Below are positions 8,267 through 16,402 of a stretch of 64,000 nt of DNA, piece by piece. The stretch covers positions 3,472,001-3,536,000 of the forward strand of contig NZ_CP087710.1 in the NCBI RefSeq assembly GCF_020991065.1, in the 5' to 3' direction. The notes under the pieces were generated by a model that saw only the letters and a program-made list of their open reading frames with translations, had not been told where the DNA came from and did not search any database. This stretch comes from Nocardioides okcheonensis (lineage in GTDB: Bacteria; Actinomycetota; Actinomycetes; Propionibacteriales; Nocardioidaceae). The position numbers were made by a program, and so were the translations under genes. The stretch's first letter is position 1, and every line of letters starts with the position of its first letter.

Positions 8267-9091
8267 ATGGAGTTCACCTCCGCGGCCGCGCGCGAGCACT
8301 ACGACGCCGTGCGCGAGGTCCTCGCGGGCACGGTGGTGGGCCTGGACTTCGACGGCACGCTCTCGCCCGTGGTCGACGACCCCGAGTCCGCCCGGCTGCA
8401 CCCGGCGGCGCCCGGCGCGCTCCTCGAGCTCGCCGAGGTGGTCCGCGCGGTCGCGGTGATCACCGGGCGCCCGGCGCGCCAGGCGATCGCGATGGGCGAC
8501 CTCGACGCGCTCGGCAACGCCATGCTCGACAGGGGGGCCGAGCTGTTCGTGTTCGGGCAGTACGGCAACGAGCGCTGGTCGGCCACCGAGCAGCGGATCC
8601 GCTCGCCCCGGCCGCCCGCCGGGCTCGCCACCTTCGAGCGCGAGCTGCCGTCGGTGCTGCGTCGCGCCGGCGCCGCCGACGCGTTCGTGGAGGAGAAGGG
8701 GCTGGCCGTCGCCGTCCACACCCGTCGCATGGACGACCCCGAGGGGGCCCTCGACCGGATCCGCGAGCCGCTGGCCGACCTCGCCGAGCGCCACCACCTC
8801 ACCCTCGAGCCCGGCCGCAACGTCATCGAGGTCCGCTCGGGCGACATGCACAAGGGCCGCGCGGTGCGGACCTTCGTCGCGGAGCAGGAGGCGAGCGGCG
8901 TGGTCTTCGGCGGCGACGACCTCGGCGACATCGAGGCGTTCGAGGCCGTCCGCGACCTCCGTGCCGACGGCCTGCCCGGGCTCGTGGTGTGCTCCGCGTC
9001 CACCGAGCAGCCCGACCTCGTCGACCTCGCCGACGTGGTGGTCGACGGCCCCGCCGGCGTCGTCGAGATGCTGGGCCTCCTCGCCCGCTGA
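8267..9091 (+). CDS. otsB: trehalose-phosphatase
   Basis: The 274-residue HAD-superfamily enzyme removes phosphate from trehalose 6-phosphate, completing the OtsAB route. Motif I is DFDGTLSPV with the nucleophile Asp27 and the acid Asp29, motif II is VITGRP, and the late motif is FGGDDLGDIEAF with the magnesium-binding aspartates; HKGRAV precedes it as in the family. ATG 8267 is preferred since the frame is open far upstream only because of GC bias. otsA is 1.1 kb away on the other strand. The gene ends just before an intergenic repeat array. Confidence 0.93.
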   Translation: MEFTSAAAREHYDAVREVLAGTVVGLDFDGTLSPVVDDPESARLHPAAPGALLELAEVVRAVAVITGRPARQAIAMGDLDALGNAMLDRGAELFVFGQYGNERWSATEQRIRSPRPPAGLATFERELPSVLRRAGAADAFVEEKGLAVAVHTRRMDDPEGALDRIREPLADLAERHHLTLEPGRNVIEVRSGDMHKGRAVRTFVAEQEASGVVFGGDDLGDIEAFEAVRDLRADGLPGLVVCSASTEQPDLVDLADVVVDGPAGVVEMLGLLAR

Positions 9092-9105
9092 CGTACGCCT
9101 CCGTC

Positions 9106-9247
9106 GGTGGCGGCACACGACATCCGGGCGCCGAGGGTGGCGGCACACGGCATCCGGGCGCCGAGGGTGGCGGCAGACGACATCCCGGAGCGCCGGTCGA
9201 GTGTCGTGTGCCGCCACGGTGCTGGGGGCGGTGTCGTGTGCCGCCAC
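9106..9247. repeat. 30-bp-period direct/inverted repeat array (family A)
   Basis: The unit GTGGCGGCACACGACA starts at 9107, 9137 and 9167 (the middle and last copies have one change each), and its reverse complement TGTCGTGTGCCGCCAC starts at 9202 and 9232. Both sets have an exact 30-bp period, with GCGCCGAGG-like filler between direct copies. The two halves could fold into long stems. A 15 of 16 match recurs at 26609. Nothing coding is seen in it; it follows the otsB stop by 14 nt. Together with the riboswitch at 9349 it fills the 405-bp gap before thrC; 9248-9348 shows nothing else clear. Confidence 0.85.
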
Positions 9248-9348
9248 GGTGAGCGGACCGACGGCGACGGGAGCCACCCGCGGGACCTTGGTCTCGGATG
9301 TCGGACTTCGTGTGCACATCGTGAGACGCATGCCTACAGTTGTCCTTG

Positions 9349-9484
9349 CTCATCACGAGGGACTGAGGGAACGGCCCGACGAAGTCCCGGCAACCGCCCA
9401 TGAGCCTCCTGCCCGGACCCCGTCCGGCAGACATGGGAGCAGGTGCCAAATCCGACCCGCGCGATCGTCGCCGGGACAGATGAG
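9349..9484 (+). promoter_or_regulatory. SAM riboswitch (SAM-I/SAM-IV clan) before thrC
   Basis: The conserved core is legible. P1 is CTCATC (9349-9354) with GATGAG (9479-9484). P2 is GGGAC...GTCCC around GGCCCGACGAA, followed by CGGCAACC. P3 is CCCATG (9397-9402) with CATGGG (9432-9437), and GGTGCCAAATCC comes at 9442-9453, before P4. These match the S-box consensus closely. The 3' strand of P1 runs directly into the GAGGAGGAG Shine-Dalgarno region of thrC, whose ATG is 12 nt further on. Ligand-stabilised P1 would therefore be expected to affect ribosome access. Whether it is SAM-I or SAM-IV needs a covariance-model search. Confidence 0.85.
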
Positions 9485-9496
9485 GAGGAGGACTTC

Positions 9497-10768
9497 ATGA
9501 GCACCCTGCTGGACGAGAACACCACCCACACGCTGCGTGCCGGCGCCTTCGGCCACGCCCGGTCGCTGGCCTGCCGCGAGTGCGGCCACGAGGTCGCCCT
9601 CGGCCCGTCGTACGCCTGTCCGGAGTGCTTCGGGCCGCTCGAGGTGGCCTACGACTTCCCGGCCGTGACCCGCGAGCAGATCGCCGCCGGCCCCCGCAAC
9701 ATCTGGCGCTACAAGGCGCTGCTGCCGGTGCCGGACGACATCGAGCAGAGCCCCAACACCGAGCCCGGTTTCACCCGGCTGCTGCGGGCCGACAACCTCG
9801 CCCGCGAGCTCGGCCTCGAGAAGCTCTGGGTCAAGGACGACTCGACCAACCCGACCAACTCCTTCAAGGACCGCGTCGTCGCCTGCGCGCTGAGCGCTGC
9901 CCGCGAGCTCGACGCGAAGGTCTTCGCGTGCCCCTCGACGGGCAACCTCGCCAACGCCGTCGCCGCCGCGGGTGCCCGCGCCGGCATCCCCACCGTCGTC
10001 TTCATCCCGAGCAACCTCGAGACGCCGAAGAAGGTCAACTCGGCCGTCTTCACCGAGAAGCTCGTCGCGGTCGAGGGCAACTACGACGACGTCAACAAGC
10101 TCGCGTCCGAGATCGCCGGCGAGGAGGAGGGCTGGGCGTTCGTCAACGTCAACGTCCGCCCGTTCTACGCCGAGGGCTCGAAGACGCTCGGCTACGAGAT
10201 CGCCGAGCAGCTCGGCTGGCGGCTGCCCGACCAGATCGTCATCCCGGTGGCCTCCGGCTCCCAGCTGACCAAGGTCGACAAGGCGTTCCGCGAGCTGATC
10301 GCGCTCGGCCTCGTCGAGGACAAGCCCTACAAGGTGTTCGGTGCCCAGGCGACCGGATGCTCGCCGGTCTCGGTGGCCTACAAGGCCGAGACCGACGCGA
10401 TCCGCCCGGTGAAGCCCGACACCATCGCCAAGAGCCTGGCGATCGGCAACCCGGCCGACGGCATCTACGTCCTCGACGTCTGCCGGCGCACCGGCGGGGC
10501 CGTCGAGGACGTCTCCGACGACGAGGTCCGCGACGCGATCGTGCTGCTCGCCCGCACCGAGGGCATCTTCACCGAGACCGCGGGCGGCACCACCGTCGGC
10601 GTGCTCCGCAAGCTCGTCGAGACCGGCCAGCTCGACGCCTCGCTCGAGACCGTCGTCATCAACACCGGCCACGGCCTCAAGACCCTCGACTCCGTGTCCG
10701 ACCGCGTCGGACCGGCCGCCACCATCGCACCGTCCTACGACGCCTTCGTGGCGTCCGGCGTCCTCTGA
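9497..10768 (+). CDS. thrC: threonine synthase
   Basis: The 423-residue PLP enzyme turns O-phospho-L-homoserine into threonine. An N-terminal zinc-ribbon-like part has CREC and CPEC (about residues 27-47). The PLP lysine lies in DSTNPTNSFKDR, and the phosphate-binding segment is CPSTGNLANAVAAAG. Length and motifs fit the actinobacterial class with a short N-terminus. ATG 9497 is set by the very strong GAGGAGGAG site, which abuts the SAM riboswitch. A CysO-like sulfur carrier follows 58 nt downstream, so the riboswitch may govern both. Confidence 0.95.
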   Translation: MSTLLDENTTHTLRAGAFGHARSLACRECGHEVALGPSYACPECFGPLEVAYDFPAVTREQIAAGPRNIWRYKALLPVPDDIEQSPNTEPGFTRLLRADNLARELGLEKLWVKDDSTNPTNSFKDRVVACALSAARELDAKVFACPSTGNLANAVAAAGARAGIPTVVFIPSNLETPKKVNSAVFTEKLVAVEGNYDDVNKLASEIAGEEEGWAFVNVNVRPFYAEGSKTLGYEIAEQLGWRLPDQIVIPVASGSQLTKVDKAFRELIALGLVEDKPYKVFGAQATGCSPVSVAYKAETDAIRPVKPDTIAKSLAIGNPADGIYVLDVCRRTGGAVEDVSDDEVRDAIVLLARTEGIFTETAGGTTVGVLRKLVETGQLDASLETVVINTGHGLKTLDSVSDRVGPAATIAPSYDAFVASGVL

Positions 10769-10799
10769 GCGCACTCTGGTGGTGCGCCAGAGCACGCTC
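10767..10799 (+). other. stem-loop between thrC and the sulfur carrier gene
   Basis: GAGCG (10767-10771) pairs with CGCTC (10795-10799) and CTCTGG with CCAGAG, with CA/CA mismatches between and a 7-nt loop. It overlaps the thrC stop and has no T-run; it could be an RNA processing or weak termination site. Confidence 0.35.
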
Positions 10800-10826
10800 A
10801 GCCCATCCACGTACGAAGGAGGACCC

Positions 10827-11102
10827 ATGGCAGTCTCGGTACGGATCCCGACCATCCTGCGCACCTACACCGGGGGCGAGTCCGAGGTGAGCGCCGAGGG
10901 CGACACGCTCGCGGCCGTCCTCGACGACCTCGACGCCCGCTACTCCGGGATCAAGGGGCGCATCCTCGACGAGGCCGGGGCGCTGCGCCGGTTCGTCAAC
11001 GTCTACGTCGGCAACGACGACGTGCGCTTCCTCGAGGACCTGCAGACCCCCACCCCCGACGGCAGCCAGGTCTCGGTCATCCCGGCCGTCGCCGGCGGCT
11101 GA
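10827..11102 (+). CDS. cysO: MoaD/ThiS-family sulfur carrier, CysO-like
   Basis: This 91-residue ubiquitin-fold protein ends in the PAVAGG diglycine tail that is thiocarboxylated in sulfur carriers. It resembles M. tuberculosis CysO strongly: SVRIPTILRTYTGG at the start, GDTLAAVLDDLDARYSGI, RFVNVYVGNDDVRFL, and VSVIPAVAGG at the end. CysO-COSH donates sulfide to O-phosphoserine through CysM and is released by the protease Mec. No cysM, mec or moeB gene lies nearby. A perfect AAGGAGGA site precedes the ATG. Placement after thrC, itself under a SAM riboswitch, ties it to sulfur amino acid control. Confidence 0.88.
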   Translation: MAVSVRIPTILRTYTGGESEVSAEGDTLAAVLDDLDARYSGIKGRILDEAGALRRFVNVYVGNDDVRFLEDLQTPTPDGSQVSVIPAVAGG

Positions 11103-11120
11103 CCGCGGCGGTCCACCCGG

Positions 11121-11615
11121 TCACGGGGCGCGGACGTCGACGACGGCGGCGTTGCCGCGCCCGTCGATCCTGACCTCGGCGACGGCGCCGTCCCTCAGCA
11201 GGTCCTCGGTGCGCGTTGCCTCGTCCTGCGGCAGGAACCAGCTCTCGATGCCGCACCGGACCTGCCACGACTGGTCGTTGCAGGCGAGGTACGGCCCGTC
11301 CTCCGGGCGCTCGCGGGTCCAGTCGTCCCCGACCCACACGGCACCGTCGCGGCGCAGGGTGATGAACAGGTCGCCCGACGTCCCGTCGTCCAGCGAGCCG
11401 ATGCCCTGCTCGCCGGACGACGGACCGCCCCGGTGCAGGTCGGGGTAGTCGAGCGAGACGTACGCCCCGCGGAACGGGTCGATCGGGTCGAGCGGCGCCA
11501 CCCTCAGCGCGTAGGTGTCCCCGTTGAGCCGGGCGGAGAGCTGCGGGGCGACGGCGAGCCCGACCAGGACCAGCTGGCCCACGGCGACGACGGCTGTGGT
11601 GGCGGTGCGGTTCAT
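11121..11615 (-). CDS. GDYXXLXY-domain membrane protein
   Basis: The 164-residue protein has one N-terminal hydrophobic segment (about residues 7-27) and then an extracytoplasmic domain with the family hallmark in the form RGAYVSLDYP. GDYXXLXY proteins are usually encoded beside DUF2157 membrane proteins, as here. No enzymatic role is known. A cysteine pair (ACNDQSWQVRCG) may form a disulfide outside the cell. Its ATG overlaps the stop of the upstream gene by 4 nt (ATGA), showing one operon with translational coupling. It converges with the CysO gene. Confidence 0.8.
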   Translation of the reverse strand: MNRTATTAVVAVGQLVLVGLAVAPQLSARLNGDTYALRVAPLDPIDPFRGAYVSLDYPDLHRGGPSSGEQGIGSLDDGTSGDLFITLRRDGAVWVGDDWTRERPEDGPYLACNDQSWQVRCGIESWFLPQDEATRTEDLLRDGAVAEVRIDGRGNAAVVDVRAP

Positions 11616-12829
11616 CGGTCTGCTCCTCGGGAGTGGTCGGTGTCGGTGTCGGCGTCCAGCGCCTGGGTGAGCTCGCGGCGAGCCCGGTCGAAGAGGAAGC
11701 CGGTGCCCAGGAAGACCGTGCCCAGCACGACGAACAGCCAGGCGCCGGTCACGATCGGTGCGAACACCGCGAAGCTCTGGAAGGTCGTGAAGACCACCAG
11801 CCCGGCCATCGCCATCCAGGTGATCGGCGTGTGGTCGCGCAGCGTCCCGAGGGCGACCAGGGCGACGGCGAGGACCACGTAGACGCCCACCGAGACCGCG
11901 GCGTGCAGCCAGTCGGAGGCATCGACCGTCGTCGTGTCGGTGCCGGTCTGCCAGAGCGCGAGCCCGGTCGCGACGAGGAGGACGACGACCGCCCCGGCGG
12001 GCTCGAGGAGCCGTCGCGCCGAGCGGTCGACCACGACGGCGGCGACCACGGCGGCGGCGGAGACGACGAGCACGGCGGCGAGCCACGCGTTCCAGACCAG
12101 GTCGCCGGAGCCGATGTCCGGGATCGCGGCCACGAAGAGGGCCAGCAGCGCCATGCCGGCGCCGACCGTGCGCCAGGTCCATGCGAAGGCGGGGAGACGG
12201 GAGTCGTGCAGGACGGCGAGGGAGGAGGCGAGCACGGCGCCCGCACCGAGGAGGACCACGACGGCGAGGCCGGAGGGCTCCTGCCAGAGCGGTTGCGAGA
12301 ACCACCAGGCGACGCCGGTGGCGACGCCGACGACGAACGGGAGGTAGGCGCGGGCGAGGTAGCCGTGGAGCAGCGTGCCGATCGCCCAGACGCCCAGCAG
12401 GCGCGGCTCGAACGCGGGCACCTGCAGCGACTGGGCGGCCTGGAACACGACGGCGCCGAAGCCGAGGGCCGCCAGCAGGCGTGCGGCGCCGACGACCGGC
12501 GGGCTGGACCGACGTGCGGCGAGCACCTCGCCCCCCGCGAGCAGGGCCAGCCAGATCAGGCACACCGCGGCGAAGCGGCTCGCGGGCGACAGCTGGTCGA
12601 GGTTGGCGGCCACCAGCCAGATCAGGCCGATGCCGACGAAGCCGCCGCCGAGGTAGAGCAGGACGCGGCCGACGCCCACCCGATGGGACTCGGCGCGGTA
12701 GCGGGTCGAGATGAGCGCGGCCTGCTCGTCGGAGATCAGGCCCTGCGACGTCCAGTCGACCAGCTCGGCCCGCAGCCAGGTCAGCTGGCGGGGTGGCACG
12801 GGGCGGACGGTGTCCACGGAGGTGTTCAT
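11612..12829 (-). CDS. DUF2157 multi-pass membrane protein
   Basis: The 405-residue protein has a soluble N-terminal part of about 65 residues (LRAELVDWTSQGLISDEQAALISTRY, the DUF2157 signature) followed by about ten or more hydrophobic helices. It is an integral membrane protein of unknown role, paired with the downstream GDYXXLXY gene through a 4-nt overlap. ATG at 12829 is preferred over a further upstream in-frame start because GGAG lies a few bases before it and the homologous start is near MNTS. In other bacteria such pairs are genetically linked but lack a proven function. Confidence 0.8.
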   Translation of the reverse strand: MNTSVDTVRPVPPRQLTWLRAELVDWTSQGLISDEQAALISTRYRAESHRVGVGRVLLYLGGGFVGIGLIWLVAANLDQLSPASRFAAVCLIWLALLAGGEVLAARRSSPPVVGAARLLAALGFGAVVFQAAQSLQVPAFEPRLLGVWAIGTLLHGYLARAYLPFVVGVATGVAWWFSQPLWQEPSGLAVVVLLGAGAVLASSLAVLHDSRLPAFAWTWRTVGAGMALLALFVAAIPDIGSGDLVWNAWLAAVLVVSAAAVVAAVVVDRSARRLLEPAGAVVVLLVATGLALWQTGTDTTTVDASDWLHAAVSVGVYVVLAVALVALGTLRDHTPITWMAMAGLVVFTTFQSFAVFAPIVTGAWLFVVLGTVFLGTGFLFDRARRELTQALDADTDTDHSRGADR

Positions 12830-12953
12830 GGCTCCAGCGTGGCCCGGTCGGCGGGTCCCGTCCTGAGTACTACGACCCAACTGTGCGGTGCCGGTCGGTC
12901 ATCCGTCGCCCGACGTTGACCGCCGGTTCAGGCCCGGGTGGTTGAACCGGTGC

Positions 12954-13805
12954 GTGGAGCACGAGGAGCACGCAGGAGGGACGGGTGCCGGGGCGTACGC
13001 CGTCGCGGCCGTGGGTGTCGGGGTCGCGGTCGCGGCGTACGGGACCGGGCGGCTGCTGCGCCACCAGGCCGCCCTGGCGCGGCGGGCGATCGGCAAGCCG
13101 CTGGGCGAGGAGGCGCCCCCGGGCGACCGGCACTGGCGCCGGTCCTACGGCGACCCGGTGGACCTCGTCGTCCTCGGGGACTCCATCGCGGCGGGCCTCG
13201 GCGCGGACAAGCCCAAGCAGACGCTCGGCGGCCGGCTCGCGCGGGCGGTCGCGAAGCGGCTGGGGCGCTCGGTGCGGCTGCGGACCGTCGCCGTCGTCGG
13301 CTCGGAGAGCAGCGACCTCGCCGCCCAGGTCGCCTCGCTGCCGGCGACGTACCGCCCGCACGTCGCGGTCGTCGTGGTCGGCGGCAACGACGTGACCCAC
13401 CGGGTGCCCGTCGCCGACTCGGCCCGGCACCTGGCCGACGCCGTCGACGCGCTGCGGGCGCGCGGGGCGGAGGTGGTGGTCGGCACCTGCCCCGACCTCG
13501 GCGCGCTGCGGCCGGTGCCGCAGCCGCTGCGCGCGCTCGGCTCCCGGGCGTCCCGGCAGCTCGCGGAGGCCCAGCGCACCGTCGCGCTCGAGCACGGAGC
13601 GAGGGTCGTCTCGCTGGCGCACGTCGTGGGTCCGTTCTTCATCACCAACCCCGACGAGATGTTCAGCCTCGACCGGTTCCACCCCAGCGCGCACGGCTAC
13701 CAGCGCACCGCGAAGGCGATGCTGCCGTCGGTCCTCGCGGCGCTCGGCGCGGTCGAGGACGTGCCGTTCGGGCACCACGCGCCGGTGGTGGGCGGGTCAG
13801 GCTAG
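12954..13805 (+). CDS. SGNH/GDSL-type hydrolase
   Basis: From the GTG at 12954 the product is 283 residues. A hydrophobic segment (AYAVAAVGVGVAVAAYG) near the N-terminus suggests a membrane anchor or signal. The SGNH blocks are clear: VVLGDSIAAGLG (nucleophile Ser), VVGGNDVTH (Gly/Asn oxyanion block), and DRFHPSAHGY (Asp and His). This family hydrolyses esters on lipids, polysaccharides or small molecules, and secreted actinobacterial members are often lipases or acetyl-esterases. An in-frame start at 12888 would add 22 residues. It sits 9 nt before a methyltransferase gene and may share its operon. Confidence 0.85.
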   Translation: MEHEEHAGGTGAGAYAVAAVGVGVAVAAYGTGRLLRHQAALARRAIGKPLGEEAPPGDRHWRRSYGDPVDLVVLGDSIAAGLGADKPKQTLGGRLARAVAKRLGRSVRLRTVAVVGSESSDLAAQVASLPATYRPHVAVVVVGGNDVTHRVPVADSARHLADAVDALRARGAEVVVGTCPDLGALRPVPQPLRALGSRASRQLAEAQRTVALEHGARVVSLAHVVGPFFITNPDEMFSLDRFHPSAHGYQRTAKAMLPSVLAALGAVEDVPFGHHAPVVGGSG

Positions 13806-13814
13806 GGTCTGCGG

Positions 13815-14663
13815 GTGCGCACCACTGCTCGTCGAGCCGGCCAGGCCGTCAAGAAGGCCGCCAGGAAGGCCGGACGCTTGCAGACGTCCGCCCAGCCGAC
13901 GGTGGCGGAGGTGCCGGACCCGCGCGCCGAGCGCCGGCGGCGGCTGCTGGCCAGCAACCTGACGGAGCTGGCGATCGAGTTCCGCACCGACAAGTGGGGC
14001 GTGCACAAGTACACCCCCCACTACGAGCGCCACCTCCAGCACCTGCGCCGCGAGTCCTTCACCCTCCTCGAGCTCGGCATCGGGGGCTACAAGAAGCGCC
14101 GGCGCAGCGGCGCCTCGATGAAGATGTGGCGCTGGTTCTTCCCCAAGGCGCGGATCGTCGGCCTCGACATCGAGGACAAGACGTGGCTGACCAAGGGCCA
14201 CGTCCACGCCTACCACGGCGACCAGACCGACCCGGAGGTGCTGCACCGCATCATCGAGGAGCAGGGTGCCCCACTCGTCGTGATCGACGACGGCAGCCAC
14301 ATCCCGGCCCACGTGCGCGAGTCCTTCCGGATCCTGTTCCCGCTGCTGCCCGACGGCGCGATCTACTGCATCGAGGACACCCAGACGTCCTACTGGCCCG
14401 CCTGGGGCGGCCAGCTCGACCCGCGGGCCCCCGGCACGTCGATGGACCTCGTCAAGGACCTCGTCGACGGCCTCAACCACGAGGAGTTCCTCGTGGAGGG
14501 CTACGAGCCGACCTACACCGACCAGTGGGTCCGGGCGGTGCACTGCTACCACAACCTCGTGATCATCGAGAAGGGCGACAACCGCGAGGGCTCCAACCGC
14601 GACGCGGTCGCCCACGAGCTCTACGGCGCCAGCGAGATCCCGGCCGAGCGCTCCGACGCGTGA
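13815..14663 (+). CDS. class I SAM methyltransferase, MycE/ElmM-like sugar O-methyltransferase
   Basis: The 282-residue protein resembles macrolide and tetracenomycin sugar O-methyltransferases such as MycE. It has LAIEFRTDKWGVHKYTPHYERHL (residues about 53-76), the SAM motif LLELGIGGYKKRR, the segment MKMWRWFFPKARIVGLDIEDK, and metal-binding acids in VVIDDGSHIP and YCIEDTQTSYW. The N-terminus is basic (residues 1-25). No glycosyltransferase or polyketide genes are near, so the acceptor is unknown; a cell-surface glycan is a reasonable guess. The next gene, an ATP-grasp protein, starts 8 nt after the stop. Confidence 0.78.
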   Translation: MRTTARRAGQAVKKAARKAGRLQTSAQPTVAEVPDPRAERRRRLLASNLTELAIEFRTDKWGVHKYTPHYERHLQHLRRESFTLLELGIGGYKKRRRSGASMKMWRWFFPKARIVGLDIEDKTWLTKGHVHAYHGDQTDPEVLHRIIEEQGAPLVVIDDGSHIPAHVRESFRILFPLLPDGAIYCIEDTQTSYWPAWGGQLDPRAPGTSMDLVKDLVDGLNHEEFLVEGYEPTYTDQWVRAVHCYHNLVIIEKGDNREGSNRDAVAHELYGASEIPAERSDA

Positions 14664-14670
14664 GCGGGCG

Positions 14671-15528
14671 ATGACCGTCCTCCTCGCCACCAGCGGCGAC
14701 CTCCCGACCGGTGAGCCCGGCGCCGCGGCACTCGACGCGGCGCTCGCCGAGCGTGGGGTCGACGCCACCTGGGCGCGCTGGGACGACCCGGCCGTCGACT
14801 GGGCGGCCGCCGACCTCGTCGCCGTCCGCTCGACCTGGGACTACGTCACCCGCCACCGCGACTTCCTCGCGTGGACGCAGGCGCTCGACCAGTCCCGCCT
14901 GCTCAACGGCGCGGACGTCTTCGCGTGGAACCACGACAAGCGCTACCTCACCGACCTGGGGGACCTGCCGGCCGTGCCGACGGTCCTCGCCGACGACCGG
15001 CCAGCGCTGGCCGCCGCGGTGGCCCGCTTCGGCACCGCCGTGGTGAAGCCGCGCGTCGGCGCGGGGGGAGCCGGCCTGATCGTGGTCACCGACCCCGACG
15101 ACCCGCGCCTGGGCACGCCGGTGCAGAGCCACCCCGACTACCCCGAGGTCGGTGGCCCGTGGGTCGTCCAGCCCCTCGTCGAGTCGATCCGCACCCACGG
15201 CGAGACGTCGGTCTACGTGCTCGACGGCCACCTCGCCCAGCGCTTCGACAAGCTGCCGGGCGAGGGTGACGTCCGCGTCAACGAGGAGTTCGGCGGCCGG
15301 GTCCGGGCCGTCGCTCTCGGCGACGTCGCCGACCTCGCGCTGCGCGCGGCCGATGCCATGGCCGCCCGCTTCGGGCGCCCGATGGACTACCTCCGCGTCG
15401 ACCTGCTGCGGTGGCAGGGGGAGTGGGTGGTGAGCGAGCTCGAGCTGATCGAGCCGGGCCTCTACCTCGACGTGTCGCCCGCCAACGCCGCACCCTTCGC
15501 CGACCTGGTGGCCTCGCGCCTGCGGTAG
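14671..15528 (+). CDS. ATP-grasp domain protein (RimK/glutathione-synthetase-like)
   Basis: The 285-residue protein has an N-terminal pre-ATP-grasp domain with VRSTWDYVTRHRDFLAW, an ATP-binding part with VVKPRVGAGGAGL, and a C-terminal catalytic part with MDYLRVDLLRWQGEWVVSELELIEPGLYLD that supplies the metal-binding Glu and Asn-type residues. Such enzymes ligate a carboxylate to an amine or thiol. The substrates are unknown; related stand-alone ATP-grasp proteins are often annotated as cycloserine-ligase-like. It probably forms a unit with the methyltransferase upstream. Confidence 0.75.
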   Translation: MTVLLATSGDLPTGEPGAAALDAALAERGVDATWARWDDPAVDWAAADLVAVRSTWDYVTRHRDFLAWTQALDQSRLLNGADVFAWNHDKRYLTDLGDLPAVPTVLADDRPALAAAVARFGTAVVKPRVGAGGAGLIVVTDPDDPRLGTPVQSHPDYPEVGGPWVVQPLVESIRTHGETSVYVLDGHLAQRFDKLPGEGDVRVNEEFGGRVRAVALGDVADLALRAADAMAARFGRPMDYLRVDLLRWQGEWVVSELELIEPGLYLDVSPANAAPFADLVASRLR

Positions 15529-15716
15529 TGCCGTCCGGACCACCCCGCACATGGTCATTTCGGGCTATACATCTCGACCGTCGTGCTGACGCATCCTTGA
15601 TCCGCTGTCACTAGCGTTCGGCAAAGGTCGGGCGCGCTGCGCCTCGGGCGCCAAGACTGTGGCAGCAGGTGTCGTACGTCGTCTGCAGCGGCGTGGGGAC
15701 AACGAGGGAGTAGTCG

Positions 15717-16391
15717 ATGAGGTTCTTCGCCAGGCGACGGGACGATCGCGGTGCGGTCGCGGTCGAGTTCGCCCTCACGGTGCCGATCCTGCTGCTCTTC
15801 TTCCTCGGCACCATCGAGCTCGGCCTCTACATGAAGGACAACATCTCGATGAGCAGCAGCGTGCGCGCGGGCGCACGCTCGGCGTCGGCGGCCGCCGACG
15901 CCGGACCGGGCACCTGCGAGGCGAGCGCCTCGCCCCCGCCGTGCTCGCCCGCCTCGGTGCCCGGGTTCGCGCAGGCCGCGGCCGACACCATGCAGACCGC
16001 CGGCATGGCCATGAACTCCGCCGACATCCAGTGGGTGATGGTCTACAAGGCCAACGGGGCCGGCTTCCCGGGCACCGGCTCCACCATCCCCGCCAGCTGC
16101 TCGGGCGTCGCGAACTGCGTGATGTACGTCTGGGACGCGGGCGTCGTCACCGCCAACGGCACCGGGCGCTTCCGCTACTCCAGCGGGTCCTGGGCGTCGG
16201 CCACCGTCAACGCCTGCCTCAACGAGACCGACGCGGTCGGGGTCGCGCTCCGCGCGAACCACAACTGGATGACCGGCCTGATGAACAGCGTCCTCGGCGG
16301 CGCCAAGGTGATGACCGAGCGCACCGTCATGAAGTTCGAGCCGCTCGAGCAGGACCGGTGCAAGCCGGGCACCCCCAACGCGCACAACTGA
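15717..16391 (+). CDS. TadE-family pseudopilin-like protein
   Basis: The 224-residue protein starts with [20 protein letters not shown], then a single membrane helix (about residues 18-38, [18 protein letters not shown]). The [10 protein letters not shown] motif with Glu after the glycine/alanine is the TadE prepilin signature cut by TadV. The rest is an extracytoplasmic region with several cysteines. TadE proteins help build Flp/Tad pili. The TadG-like gene follows 11 nt later, but no tadA, tadB, tadC or flp gene is in view, so the pilus machinery must lie elsewhere or this pair acts alone. The upstream gap 15529-15716 shows no sure promoter. Confidence 0.83.
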   Translation: MRFFARRRDDRGAVAVEFALTVPILLLFFLGTIELGLYMKDNISMSSSVRAGARSASAAADAGPGTCEASASPPPCSPASVPGFAQAAADTMQTAGMAMNSADIQWVMVYKANGAGFPGTGSTIPASCSGVANCVMYVWDAGVVTANGTGRFRYSSGSWASATVNACLNETDAVGVALRANHNWMTGLMNSVLGGAKVMTERTVMKFEPLEQDRCKPGTPNAHN

Positions 16392-16402
16392 TCGGACGAG
16401 AG

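Noticed and set aside
9106..9247. CRISPR-like periodic repeat
   Set aside because: The period of 30 bp is uniform, but the segments between copies are alike rather than unique spacers, copies change orientation, and no cas gene is present.
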